Shown: piece after piece, positions 53,497 through 62,137 of the stretch | Numbering within the stretch: the stretch's first letter is position 1 | Layout of the letters: each line of letters starts with the position of its first letter | Origin: an uncultured Clostridia bacterium | GTDB taxonomy: Bacteria; Bacillota; Clostridia; TANB77; UBA1234 | Assembly: GCA_934132775.1 (NCBI GenBank) | Contig: CAKPAA010000001.1 | Span: 1 to 64,000, forward strand | Reading direction: 5' to 3' | Length of the DNA stretch: 64,000 bases | Notes under the pieces: model-generated | What the model was told of the DNA's origin: nothing | What the model saw: the letters and a program-made list of their open reading frames with translations, nothing else | Database searches by the model: none | Made by a program: the position numbers and the translations under genes

Positions 53497-54135
53497 CTAG
53501 TCTTTGTATGCTTCTAGTCTGTTTATTTTAACACCTTTACCACTAAATTTTTGTTCATATTCAGTTTGAATATTTATAAAATCAAGCTTTTCATTATGCA
53601 AATCATAAGTTAAATTTTTAATCTCATATCCATAATCACTCAAACTTTGACGTGAAAACTCAAAGAAATCGTAATTATCTGTTTTTTGAAAAATCTCTTT
53701 TTCACATTTAAATATGTAATCATATCTTTCTAGGAACTCTTTACTCGTTAATCTTCTTTTTTGATGTTTACTTTTTGGCCAAGGGTCAGAAAAATTCAAA
53801 TAAAGTCTGTCTATATCTTTATCAAAAATTTCTTTTATCTCAGTTGCATCGAATAAAATAAGTCTTAAATTAGGTAGTTCTTCCATTTCTTCGAGTAAAT
53901 TTAAAGCCTTTACCATAACACTATCATACTTTTCAATTCCTATAAAATTGATATTCGGATATGTTTTTGCCATATTTACAATAAATCTTCCCTTTCCCAT
54001 TCCAATTTCAATATGAATAGGATTAGAATTTCCGAAAACTTCACTCCATTTTCCAATGTGTTCTTTTGGATTTCCAATATAATATTTTGAAGCTTCAACC
54101 CTTTCTTTTGCATTTTTCACCTTTTTCAGTCTCAT
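53497..54135 (-). CDS. trmB: tRNA (guanine-N7-)-methyltransferase
   Basis: Methylates G46 in the tRNA variable loop. 212 aa. IEIGMGKGRFIVNMAK (SAM loop), NFIGIEKYDSVMVKAL, LYLNFSDPWPKSKHQKRRLT (the TrmB signature) and the C-terminal TEYEQKFSGKGVKINRLEA are all present. GGAGGT precedes the ATG. Confidence 0.97.
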   Translation of the reverse strand: MRLKKVKNAKERVEASKYYIGNPKEHIGKWSEVFGNSNPIHIEIGMGKGRFIVNMAKTYPNINFIGIEKYDSVMVKALNLLEEMEELPNLRLILFDATEIKEIFDKDIDRLYLNFSDPWPKSKHQKRRLTSKEFLERYDYIFKCEKEIFQKTDNYDFFEFSRQSLSDYGYEIKNLTYDLHNEKLDFINIQTEYEQKFSGKGVKINRLEAYKD

Positions 54136-54192
54136 ATTATGTTACCTCCGTGCATAAATTTGTATCATTTTATAAAAAATCGTCAATTTTTA

Positions 54193-54222
54193 TAGACATT
54201 TAGACTTTTTTTATTATATAAT
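54193..54222 (+). promoter_or_regulatory. Promoter of the SGE-repeat gene
   Basis: TAGACA (54193-54198), 18-base spacer, TATAAT (54217-54222) on the plus strand. The surrounding TATAGACATT is also found at the murC promoter. Confidence 0.75.
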
Positions 54223-54278
54223 ACTTTTCGCAGTTATTCAAACGTAACTACAAATTTTAATAGGAGGTTGAATTTCAT

Positions 54279-54665
54279 ATGTTAAAGAAAATATCTTTAT
54301 TAGTTTCTTTAGTTATGATACTTTCTCTTTCTTGCGTAGCTTTCGCAACAGATGGTGCTGATTTACTAACAGCTACTCCTGCCGAAGTTTCAGGAGAAGT
54401 TTCTGGCGAAACAACATCTGGAGAAATCGCAGAAGTTTCTGGCGATGAAAACAAAGAAGTAAGTGGAGAAGTTTCTGGTGAAGAAGTATCAGGTGAAACT
54501 GCTGAAAGTGGTGAAAACACACCATCTACTCCAGACACAACAACACCAGATACAACAACTGATGATGAACCAGCTAAATCTAACAACACAGTTGTTGGTG
54601 CTATCATAGCTATCGTTATCGTTATTGCAGTTGTTGCGATCGTATACGTAATCCAAAAGAAATAG
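54279..54665 (+). CDS. Secreted/anchored SGE-repeat protein
   Basis: 128 aa, not recognised. Signal peptide at about residues 1-23 (LLVSLVMILSLSCVAFA, then TDG), then about 75 residues of acidic low-complexity sequence with some ten Ser-Gly-Glu/Asp units (EVSGEVSGET, AEVSGDENKEVSGE, EEVSGETAESGEN) and a Thr/Pro/Asp stretch, then a C-terminal transmembrane helix with KK end. No LPXTG. Type I membrane topology with an extended outer stalk is predicted. AGGAGG precedes the ATG. It has its own promoter and terminator and is probably abundant. Confidence 0.85.
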   Translation: MLKKISLLVSLVMILSLSCVAFATDGADLLTATPAEVSGEVSGETTSGEIAEVSGDENKEVSGEVSGEEVSGETAESGENTPSTPDTTTPDTTTDDEPAKSNNTVVGAIIAIVIVIAVVAIVYVIQKK

Positions 54666-54672
54666 TTATATA

Positions 54673-54757
54673 AAAACTGTCGAAATGAGTTACATTTTAA
54701 ATATTTTACTTTTGTTTAATACTTAAAATGTCTTTCAATATCGACAGTTTTTTATTT
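54673..54757 (+). terminator. Terminator of the SGE-repeat gene
   Basis: AAAACTGTCGA / TCGACAGTTTT outer stem enclosing an inner A/T-rich hairpin, followed by TTATTT. The T-rich end fits the plus strand. Confidence 0.8.
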
Positions 54758-54883
54758 AATCTAAAAACTATATCATATAAATTCCTTGAACAAACTTGTT
54801 TTTTTATTCTAATTCTACAAAACATAGTTTCATAAATTTATTTATAAAGTGCAGAGCTTTTAATTATGTTTCAAAATTTGTCA

Positions 54884-55414
54884 CTACTGCTCTTCTTGCT
54901 GCTCAGAATTTAAGTCCTCCTCTTGCTCTTCTTTTTGTCCTTTTTTACATCCACATTCACAATCATCATCTTTATAAAATTCATATGAATATGTTGTTCC
55001 TTTCTCTTTGCACATTTCTCCAAGCTTATCTAGAAAATTTGGAACATAATCCAATAATTTATCAACCGCATTACAGTGATCAACTGGTATAAATTTAGGG
55101 CATTTGCTGTCACTTAACCCCGAAACAATTACAAAGCCAACTGGTGTTATGTTTACTGCTGCTCCGCTACCGCCACCAAAAGGTAATTTATAAGCAATAT
55201 CTTCATCGATACCAGCCTTTGAATATTGTGCTAATGCTTCAGTAGCAAATTCGCTGCCACCTGCTGCAAAGCCAAATGTAACCTTAGAAATTGGAATTAT
55301 AACAGTTCCATTTACCGTTTCAATAGCATCTCCAACTATCGTGTTTACATCTATCATATCCTTTAAATTGTTCATAGCAGAATCCATAAGACCTTCAATA
55401 GGGTGATTTTCCAT
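54884..55414 (-). CDS. ytfJ: GerW/YtfJ family spore protein
   Basis: 176 aa. DVNTIVGDAIETVNGTVIIPISKVTFGFAAGGSEF and KLPFGGGSGAAVNITPVGFVIV are the conserved GerW blocks. In Bacillus GerW is needed for germination with L-alanine. The C-terminal tail is unusual: Cys-rich (DDDCECGCKKGQ) and then Glu/Gln-rich. AGGAGG precedes the ATG. It lies downstream of a DUF2953 gene, the usual neighbour in clostridia. Confidence 0.92.
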   Translation of the reverse strand: MENHPIEGLMDSAMNNLKDMIDVNTIVGDAIETVNGTVIIPISKVTFGFAAGGSEFATEALAQYSKAGIDEDIAYKLPFGGGSGAAVNITPVGFVIVSGLSDSKCPKFIPVDHCNAVDKLLDYVPNFLDKLGEMCKEKGTTYSYEFYKDDDCECGCKKGQKEEQEEDLNSEQQEEQ

Positions 55415-55551
55415 AGCATTCTCCTCCTATAATATGTTTTGTTTTTCAATATATAGATACAATTTTTGTCGAACTTCAACAATGAAATTATCCATATCTT
55501 TTCTCATATATGTTCTGCTAAAATTTTAAAAATTATTCATCCAATTAAGTT

Positions 55552-56073
55552 TTAAGAATATTCAAAATATTTTAGCAAGATTAAAAAGCCATCAAAAATA
55601 GAGACTTTTATCTCCCCTTTTATTTGAGCCTTAAAAATAAATTTATTATAATTAGGCACAACAATATAACTAATATCTTTTTTATGTTTAAAAGGCAAAG
55701 AAAACGTTGCAGGAATAATCGCATTTAATATGACATTCGATAACACTGTTGAAGTTACAAATGGTGTCCCAGCAACTACTCTGATATCAAGTTTTTCAAG
55801 CTCTATTAAATTTGATATATCACACAATGTTTTTATATAATTCTTCTTCCACTTTTTCTTTCTAAATTTTCTTTTATGTTTTTTTACAATATAAGTATTA
55901 TTAGAAGCATTACCAGATAATACATATGTGCCATTTATTTTCTCGGTTAGCACCCTAATCATAAAATGAATATCAAATTTTTCATTTTCAATTTCAAAAT
56001 CAATTTTTATTTTTATAAAAATTAAGCTAACAATAAAAACAGCTAGAACAATTATAATAATTCCCGTTTACAT
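55552..56073 (-). pseudogene. DUF2953 protein with stop at codon 2
   Basis: The visible frame from MIRVLTEKINGTYV (55962) gives 136 aa with YIKTLCDISNLIELEKLDIRV and a C-terminal KVSIFDGFLILLKYF, as in DUF2953 proteins. The same frame stays open upstream and encodes the family's N-terminal transmembrane helix (TGIIIIVLAVFIVSLIFIKI), preceded by ATG-TAA at 56073-56068 with AGGACGTG upstream. The natural start thus seems destroyed by a TAA at codon 2. Initiation at a non-standard codon or at the internal ATG (losing the membrane helix) are alternatives. It is located just upstream of ytfJ, the usual partner. Confidence 0.65.
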
Positions 56074-56163
56074 CACGTCCTATTATTAAACCCAGAGAAA
56101 AGACAAAAGATTTTTAAAAAGCCGCAAACTCCGTTTATATAGTTTTCACTTTCCTATTTGTAT

Positions 56164-56197
56164 AAAAAAATAAGTGCCTATCTGACACTTATTTTTT
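56164..56197. terminator. Terminator of the DnaB-like gene
   Basis: AAATAAGTG / CACTTATTT stem with a 9-base loop and T/A tracts on both sides, usable in both directions. Confidence 0.8.
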
Positions 56198-56237
56198 CCA
56201 AGAATTTATAATCAATACATATAACTCTTATTATATT

Positions 56238-57788
56238 TTAAACAAATTGCTGTTTAAGTCTTACGTACCCTTTTTCAATCCACATATTATAGTCAAGGTC
56301 TAGCTTAAATAAAAGTTTTGGCTTTGAACCAGCTCTGTTCTTATCAACGACACAAGCGTAATACTTGGTGTTTGGCGTTTCTGGTGGTTCTAAGTCTTTA
56401 TAATTTTCAGCTTCTTCTTGTTCTGAATATTCATACTCTTTTAGTGTATTGTTATTTATTGATTTTATCAAGCAAAGATTATCCAAAACCTCTTTAACTG
56501 TTCTCGTACTCTGCATATCATTAACAGACATATTTAGTGGCAAAGTCGCATTATCTACCAACTGCAAAGTAGATCCAATAAATAAGTTAAAGCTTTGTGC
56601 AAGTGTTGAAAGAACTGTTGCGGTCTTTTTAACTTCTTCACCGTTACCAATATGTTCAATATCAGTCTTCAATGTATCATAGAAGAAATATTCAATTCCC
56701 TCTTTGTAGTAGTAGTCTAATATAATATTTCTTAACTCATCATTAGTATGATCCGCCGTATGTACGAAATAAATACCAGCATCTTTAAAGTCAGAAAGCC
56801 AATTAGTAGCTCTTATTGTGCTATTAAATTCTTCTGAAACCAAAGCAAGTCTATTTCTATACTCTTCATCAGTTTCGTCCTCTTTTCTAAGCACAAAGCC
56901 ATCCTCGTCAACTTCAACAACTTTATCTTTATCAGGTCTAAATTTTAGCGCAAGCAATTCTGCCTCTCTTTTATGAAGCTTTTGCTTATGAATTTCTTGT
57001 ATGAAAGGTGCATTAACAATAGTTGTAATCAAACAAAGCTTCATCTTATCTTCTGTCATCTCGTTTGAAATTAGCAAAACTTTTTTCTTTTCAACATAAA
57101 CAAGATAAGAAATTATATTTAAAATAAACCTACTTTTACCATAGTTAGATGGCATCGCAAACGACGCTGTCTCACCTTTTCTAAAACCTTTAAAAGTTTT
57201 ATTCATAACAGGAAACGGAATTGAAATACCCGTTTTTAAGTTATTATTTCCCTCTAACAAGAAACTGGTTATTCCTTCATTCAAAATACATTCTCTAATA
57301 CTACTTGTAAAACTAATCTGATTCAATGAGTTTACGATTTCATCGATTCCCATTTCGTTGTATCTATCATATTTCTTTATAGACACAACCTTGTCTTGAA
57401 TAGTTTTTGTTGGTGCATTAGCATAACTCATTTTAAGCAAGAATAGCTTTCTTATCTCGTAATATGCTTGCTCCATAGTATAATTGGAATCTATCGCATA
57501 TTTTTTACAAGTTTCCATATATGTATCTGTTTTTTCAGTTATCTTTGGGAATGAAAAGCCCCTCTTAGCAGCTTCAGATGCATAAGATTGTCCTTCTCTA
57601 AACAAGACCAACTTATATATATCTAGCATCCAAGGCACTGAAAATTGGCACTCCTCACATTCAAGATAAAACATACCAATACCTTTTGGATTCAAAATCA
57701 ATAATCCAACATATATCGCTTCTAATTTTTCATTAGTAAGTATAGCTGGAAATTTAACCGGTCCCTCTTTTTTCATTGTATAAGCCAC
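56238..57788 (-). CDS. Divergent DnaB-like RecA-fold ATPase
   Basis: 516 aa from a GTG start with AGGAGTGA upstream. The second half resembles the C-terminal helicase domain of DnaB: FKGFRKGETASFAMPSNYGKSRF, KKVLLISNEMTEDKM, GIEYFFYDTLKTD (Walker B-like) and LFIGSTLQL. Walker A reads AMPSNYGKS, with Ala in place of the first Gly. The N-terminal 180 residues do not look like the DnaB N-domain. It contains a Cys pair (LECEEC). It is unlikely to be the replicative helicase; prophage- or stress-related or a structural paralogue are options. It has a perfect promoter and stands alone upstream of nothing phage-like. Confidence 0.75.
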   Translation of the reverse strand: MAYTMKKEGPVKFPAILTNEKLEAIYVGLLILNPKGIGMFYLECEECQFSVPWMLDIYKLVLFREGQSYASEAAKRGFSFPKITEKTDTYMETCKKYAIDSNYTMEQAYYEIRKLFLLKMSYANAPTKTIQDKVVSIKKYDRYNEMGIDEIVNSLNQISFTSSIRECILNEGITSFLLEGNNNLKTGISIPFPVMNKTFKGFRKGETASFAMPSNYGKSRFILNIISYLVYVEKKKVLLISNEMTEDKMKLCLITTIVNAPFIQEIHKQKLHKREAELLALKFRPDKDKVVEVDEDGFVLRKEDETDEEYRNRLALVSEEFNSTIRATNWLSDFKDAGIYFVHTADHTNDELRNIILDYYYKEGIEYFFYDTLKTDIEHIGNGEEVKKTATVLSTLAQSFNLFIGSTLQLVDNATLPLNMSVNDMQSTRTVKEVLDNLCLIKSINNNTLKEYEYSEQEEAENYKDLEPPETPNTKYYACVVDKNRAGSKPKLLFKLDLDYNMWIEKGYVRLKQQFV

Positions 57789-57832
57789 TTAAATTTCACT
57801 CCTATCAAATTGTATTTTACTACCTACATAAT

Positions 57833-57861
57833 ATTATAAATTTCGACTTATTTTATGTCAA
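57833..57861 (-). promoter_or_regulatory. Promoter of the DnaB-like gene
   Basis: TTGACA (57861-57856), 17-base spacer, TATAAT (57838-57833) on the minus strand: a perfect consensus match. Confidence 0.9.
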
Positions 57862-57890
57862 GAAAATATGCCCGAAAAAGATAGGAAGTT

Positions 57891-59708
57891 TTAGAAAATA
57901 TTTGTAGAATGTATGAATTCAAATATGTCCCTAGCCGTTTTCTTGTCTATGCCATCCACTAATTCTAATTCTTCAACACTCGCATTCAAAACATTATTAA
58001 CAGTTTTAAATCTTTTAAGCAATTCGGCTTTTCTTTTTTCGCCTATGCCTGGTATTTCATCTAATATAGACTTCGACGTTCTTTTTTCTCTTAACTTTCT
58101 ATGATATTCAATTGCTGTTTTATGCACTTCATCTTGCATAAAAGTTATAAAATGCATAACTTCATCATCATTTATCTCAAATTCATTTCCATTTTCGTCT
58201 GTAATTCCACGCGTTCTATGTTTATCATTCTTAACAAGTCCATAAGTAGGAATATTTATTTTAAGTTCATTCAAGACTTCTTTTGCTGCTCTTACTTGCG
58301 TTATTCCGCCATCCATCAAAATTAAATTAGGTTTAGGTCCAAACGGATTTTTTTCAAAATCGCCAGTAACATATTTAAGTCTTCTTCTAAGCACTTCTTT
58401 TAGGCATTCAACATCATTTTGACCAATTATAGTCTTAATTTTAATTCTTCTATACTCATTCTTTTTAGGTTTACCATTTTCAAAAACTATCATTCCTGCA
58501 ACAGTGTCTGTTCCAGAAATATTAGAAATATCGTAGCTTTCAATTCTTATTGGCATCTCTTCTAAATTCAATAAATTCTTAATTTTATTCATAATTTGTT
58601 CTTTTTGAATTACGTCTCTCTTATTTTGTAAAGAAATCAAGGCATTCTTTTCTGCCATCTCTATAAAACGCATTTTCTCACCCTTCATTGGTATTTTAAA
58701 TTCAACGTTTTTTCCATCTCTTAACTTAATAAGCCACTCTCTTAAAAGCTCCATATCCTCAAATTCATATTTAAAAATAATCTTATTAGGAATATTATCT
58801 TCTGTATAAAATTGCTTCATAAAATCAGAAATAATATCGCCCTCATAAACTTCTGCAACATCTTCAAATATAAAATTTTCTCCACCAATCATCTTACCAG
58901 AACGAATTCTAAATATTTCAAGAGAGGCCTTGTTTAAGGATTTTATAACGCCGATAACATCAATATCATTCTCATTAAAATTATCGATTTTTTGCTTTTG
59001 AGAAAGATTTTGGATGCTATAAATCTTATCACGCAAATTTGCAGCCTTTTCAAAATTCATCTCTTTGGCAGCCTGCTTCATTTCAGCTTCAAGGTCCTTC
59101 AAAATATCGTCAACTTTACCATCAAGAAACATCATAACCTTTTTAATATTCTTCATATACTCTTCTCTTGATACATTTCCACTACAAACGCCCATACAAC
59201 GCTTAATATGATAATTTAAGCACGGTGTTTCTGGCTTTTTAAAAATTTTTCTACAATGTTTAAGCATAAATAATTGATTTAAAAAATCTACTGTTTCCTT
59301 AACAGCAAAAGCATTAGTATAAGGACCATAATACTTGGCTGTATCATTAAGTTTTTTTCTAGTAACACGCAAAGTTGGAAACTCTTCATTTATAGTAAGC
59401 TTTATAAAAGGATACATTTTATCGTCTTTAAGCAACACATTATATTTAGGCCTATGAAGTTTTATCAAATTACATTCCAAAATAAGAGCTTCCATCTCAG
59501 AATCAACAACTATATACTCAAAATGGTCAATTAAAGAAACCATCTTTTCAATACGTGCCGACTTTTTATTCTTCTGAAAATACTGACGCACACGATTTTT
59601 AAGTACAACTGCTTTTCCAACATACAAAATTTTATCATTTTTATCTTTCATTATATAAACACCTGGTTTATCAGGCAATTTTTTCAATTCTTCCTTAATA
59701 TCAAACAT
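57891..59708 (-). CDS. uvrC: Excinuclease ABC subunit C
   Basis: 605 aa. Makes both incisions in nucleotide excision repair. N-terminal GIY-YIG nuclease (KPGVYIMKDKNDKILYVGKA), Cys cluster (CLNYHIKRCMGVCSG), UVR domain binding UvrB (AAKEMNFEKAANLRDKI), RNase H-like second nuclease (RIESYDISNISGTDTVAGM) and C-terminal helix-hairpin-helix (LDEIPGIGEKRKAELLKRF). GAGGTG precedes the ATG. Confidence 0.98.
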   Translation of the reverse strand: MFDIKEELKKLPDKPGVYIMKDKNDKILYVGKAVVLKNRVRQYFQKNKKSARIEKMVSLIDHFEYIVVDSEMEALILECNLIKLHRPKYNVLLKDDKMYPFIKLTINEEFPTLRVTRKKLNDTAKYYGPYTNAFAVKETVDFLNQLFMLKHCRKIFKKPETPCLNYHIKRCMGVCSGNVSREEYMKNIKKVMMFLDGKVDDILKDLEAEMKQAAKEMNFEKAANLRDKIYSIQNLSQKQKIDNFNENDIDVIGVIKSLNKASLEIFRIRSGKMIGGENFIFEDVAEVYEGDIISDFMKQFYTEDNIPNKIIFKYEFEDMELLREWLIKLRDGKNVEFKIPMKGEKMRFIEMAEKNALISLQNKRDVIQKEQIMNKIKNLLNLEEMPIRIESYDISNISGTDTVAGMIVFENGKPKKNEYRRIKIKTIIGQNDVECLKEVLRRRLKYVTGDFEKNPFGPKPNLILMDGGITQVRAAKEVLNELKINIPTYGLVKNDKHRTRGITDENGNEFEINDDEVMHFITFMQDEVHKTAIEYHRKLREKRTSKSILDEIPGIGEKRKAELLKRFKTVNNVLNASVEELELVDGIDKKTARDIFEFIHSTNIF

Positions 59709-59766
59709 TTTTTCACCTCGTATAGAGAAATTATAGCACAGTAGCTAACTATCTGCAAATAATAAG

Positions 59767-59799
59767 AAAAAGGCATTTGAGAAAAAATCCTCAAATGCC
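59767..59799 (-). terminator. Terminator of the 59812-61422 gene
   Basis: GGCATTTGAGGA / TTCTCAAATGCC stem with TTTTT loop and TTTTTCTTATT tail on the minus strand. Confidence 0.88.
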
Positions 59800-59811
59800 C
59801 AAATACAGAGT

Positions 59812-61422
59812 TTAGTTAAAACTAATCTCACTGACCAAATTATATCCGTCACTGTGTTCAAATACTACTTCAACATCCGAGCCGATACTAAGCTTCATCA
59901 CCTGCTCATAGTTAATATCAACAGGTGAAATAAACATTCCATCGACATTATCAATAGTAAAAATAAAAGACGTTGTACCATCAATTACTGCATTATACAC
60001 AAAATTCACTTTTCCATTTGCCAAGCCACTTCCTTCTGTTGTAACGCCATCAACAGACTTAACCTTTTTAAGATAAACTTTCAGAGCTTGTTCCAAAGTT
60101 TCCTCTACGACAGAAATATTATAGTCTTTCTTGTTTACCAAGGCAATTCTCTTAATCAACTCTTGCGAGTCTTTAAGAGTCATAAAATATGTCTCAATAT
60201 TGTTGATATTCACCAGCATAACTTGCCCAGCTTTGTATCCGTACTGCTGAACTTGACCTTCTGCCGAACCTTGTGCAGAACTCTCTTCAGCACCAGGACT
60301 CTGATAATATTTAATAACTCCCGTACGCATATTACAGAGTAAAAAGCCAATATTTGATTCATCGCCACCAGCAGAGGTAACACCTGTGTAAAGATAAACC
60401 TCACCATCTTTTGGCATAAAATAACACTGCCTTACTCCATTATCATCTCTATAACTATAAGAAGTTCTTCTCACATCTTTTTCAGAAAAATTGAAAACTC
60501 CGTGAATAAGATTATACTTATCGCCAACGGCACCCATAAGATAATCTGCCTCATACACATTATCAACCCACTCAGGCACACTGTCAAGCTCATACGAATC
60601 AAATTCACCTGTCGCAGCATTTACCAAAATCACTTTATCAATTTTAGAAGCCCCGAAAATAAATGCCGTTTTCTTAATAGTAGTGACAACATAAAACGGA
60701 ACGCCATCTTCATCAATTTCAAAATGAAAGCCATAAATCATTGCGGATGGATACTTGGAAAGTACATATCTATATAAGTTCTTTCCAAAATAGGCACTCG
60801 GCGAATAATTGATATGAATATCTTTCGGAAGTTCAACAAGCTTTGCTTCTTGAGTATAAACGTCCACAAGCACATATCCAGGAATTCCAACATCCTTAGA
60901 ATTTTGATACTTGAAAAAGCCTCCATAAAGCAAAGGAGAAATGCGATAATACCTTCCCTGATAGAAAATCAAATTATATTCGTTGCTTACTTCATACTGC
61001 GAAATATATTTCTCCATCTCGCCCATCGTTCTATCACCAAGTTTTCTTGCTGTGATAACATCAACAACGGGAATATCATCAGCACTATTCACCTTAGGAA
61101 TGTCCGTTTCAAAATTGCCATCTGCTTCAATTTCAACCAAACTTCTATACTTTTCAACGTTGAAAAGCTTCAAGCTACCGATTCCACCCACAATAAGCCA
61201 AATAAGACTTATTGCAAATACAATACCTAAGCAAAAACGCTCTTCAAAAATAAATGAAATGGAAAATATACAAGCTGAAATTATCAGAATAGTAAAAACA
61301 AATTCAAGACTAAAAATATTGAAAGGAATCTTAAAAAAATACATCGTCAAAGCCGTCAAGACCACAAAAACCAGAAGATGTAACAAGTGAATCACTAAAT
61401 CTCCCAAGCTCCTATAAGACAT
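59812..61422 (-). CDS. 536-aa membrane protein with large outer domain
   Basis: Not recognised. Three hydrophobic segments in the first 90 residues (LHLLVFVVLTALTMYFF, FVFTILIISACIFSISF, LGIVFAISLIWLIVGGIG) are followed by about 430 residues outside, with KLGDRTMGEMEKYISQYEVS, GKNLYRYVLSKYPSAMIYGF, FGASKIDKVILVNAATGEF and a C-terminal barrel-like region (VMKLSIGSDVEVVFEHSDG). No catalytic motif seen. By eye it is richer in G+C than neighbours, like the TelA block, and its promoter shares the same AACGTG core. It is monocistronic. Confidence 0.75.
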   Translation of the reverse strand: MSYRSLGDLVIHLLHLLVFVVLTALTMYFFKIPFNIFSLEFVFTILIISACIFSISFIFEERFCLGIVFAISLIWLIVGGIGSLKLFNVEKYRSLVEIEADGNFETDIPKVNSADDIPVVDVITARKLGDRTMGEMEKYISQYEVSNEYNLIFYQGRYYRISPLLYGGFFKYQNSKDVGIPGYVLVDVYTQEAKLVELPKDIHINYSPSAYFGKNLYRYVLSKYPSAMIYGFHFEIDEDGVPFYVVTTIKKTAFIFGASKIDKVILVNAATGEFDSYELDSVPEWVDNVYEADYLMGAVGDKYNLIHGVFNFSEKDVRRTSYSYRDDNGVRQCYFMPKDGEVYLYTGVTSAGGDESNIGFLLCNMRTGVIKYYQSPGAEESSAQGSAEGQVQQYGYKAGQVMLVNINNIETYFMTLKDSQELIKRIALVNKKDYNISVVEETLEQALKVYLKKVKSVDGVTTEGSGLANGKVNFVYNAVIDGTTSFIFTIDNVDGMFISPVDINYEQVMKLSIGSDVEVVFEHSDGYNLVSEISFN

Positions 61423-61493
61423 ATTGCCCTTCCTTTCTTTTGGTCACGAGCATTTGAAATTCAAACACTCACTTGTAATATAGAAACATTCGA

Positions 61494-61522
61494 ATTATAA
61501 CACGTTTCACCCCGCATTACAA
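61494..61522 (-). promoter_or_regulatory. Promoter of the 59812-61422 gene, AACGTG-type
   Basis: TTGTAA (61522-61517), 17-base spacer, TATAAT (61499-61494). The spacer ends in TGAAACGTGT, matching the two TelA-block promoters over AACGTG and the TGN extended -10. Confidence 0.72.
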
Positions 61523-61545
61523 GATATAGTAAAAACATGGAACGC

Positions 61546-61577
61546 AAAAAAAGTTGCACCCTTATAAGATGCAACCC
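61546..61577 (-). terminator. Terminator of spoVG
   Basis: GTTGCA / TGCAAC stem with an 11-base loop and TTTTTTT tail on the minus strand. Confidence 0.8.
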
Positions 61578-61594
61578 TAAATCTTAAAAATTTA

Positions 61595-61885
61595 TTATTC
61601 TTCAACTGATCCTTCAGCTGGCTCGCTTAATACTTTGTTGTATTCAGCTAAGATAGCTTCTTCGATCATTGTTCTTGTCTCAGAATTAATTGGATGTGCT
61701 ATGTCTCTCCATTCTCCCTTTGGAGTCTTTCTGCTTGGCATAGCTATGAATGGCTTTTCAGCTGTTGTTGGTTCGATAACTTTGATATCGTGTACTGCGA
61801 AAGCATTATCAAATGTTACTGAAGCAATAGCCTTCATTCTGTTTTCAGATTCTACTTTTCTTACTTTTACGTCTGTGATTTGCAT
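61595..61885 (-). CDS. spoVG: Septation/regulatory protein SpoVG
   Basis: 96 aa. MQITDVKVRKVESENRMKAI, FAVHDIKVIE and FIAMPSRKTPKGEWRDIAHPI are the SpoVG core; members bind nucleic acid and affect sporulation septation and virulence regulation. AAAGGACG lies before the ATG. A 7-bp palindrome lies just upstream. Confidence 0.97.
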   Translation of the reverse strand: MQITDVKVRKVESENRMKAIASVTFDNAFAVHDIKVIEPTTAEKPFIAMPSRKTPKGEWRDIAHPINSETRTMIEEAILAEYNKVLSEPAEGSVEE

Positions 61886-61917
61886 TAAAACGCACGTCCT
61901 TTCTTTTTACGTTAATC

Positions 61918-61936
61918 AGTTGACTAGCCGTCAACT
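61918..61936. repeat. Palindrome upstream of spoVG
   Basis: AGTTGAC-TAGCC-GTCAACT, 7-bp arms with a 5-base spacer, about 30 bases before the spoVG start codon. It may be an operator or 5'-UTR hairpin. Confidence 0.55.
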
Positions 61937-62082
61937 AAGTATATATTACTACAAATATTTCCAAAATCCTGCTTTTGTGTTTCACTTTTTTGATTTTTTT
62001 CTTTAAAATGGTATTATTAACAATAATAACTCATAAAATATAAGTGAATATGTTATCAAACTATACTTTTTTCGTTTTTTTA

Positions 62083-62111
62083 TAGACATTAAAAATATGA
62101 TTATATATAAT
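62083..62111 (+). promoter_or_regulatory. Promoter of murC
   Basis: TAGACA (62083-62088), 17-base spacer, TATAAT (62106-62111) on the plus strand. Confidence 0.8.
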
Positions 62112-62137
62112 AAATTTGTTGATTGGAGGTCGACAAT

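Noticed and set aside
54275..54607. Minus-strand frame opposite the SGE-repeat gene
   Set aside because: Ser/Pro/Thr-rich mirror of the repeat; the plus frame has signal peptide, ribosome site, promoter and terminator.
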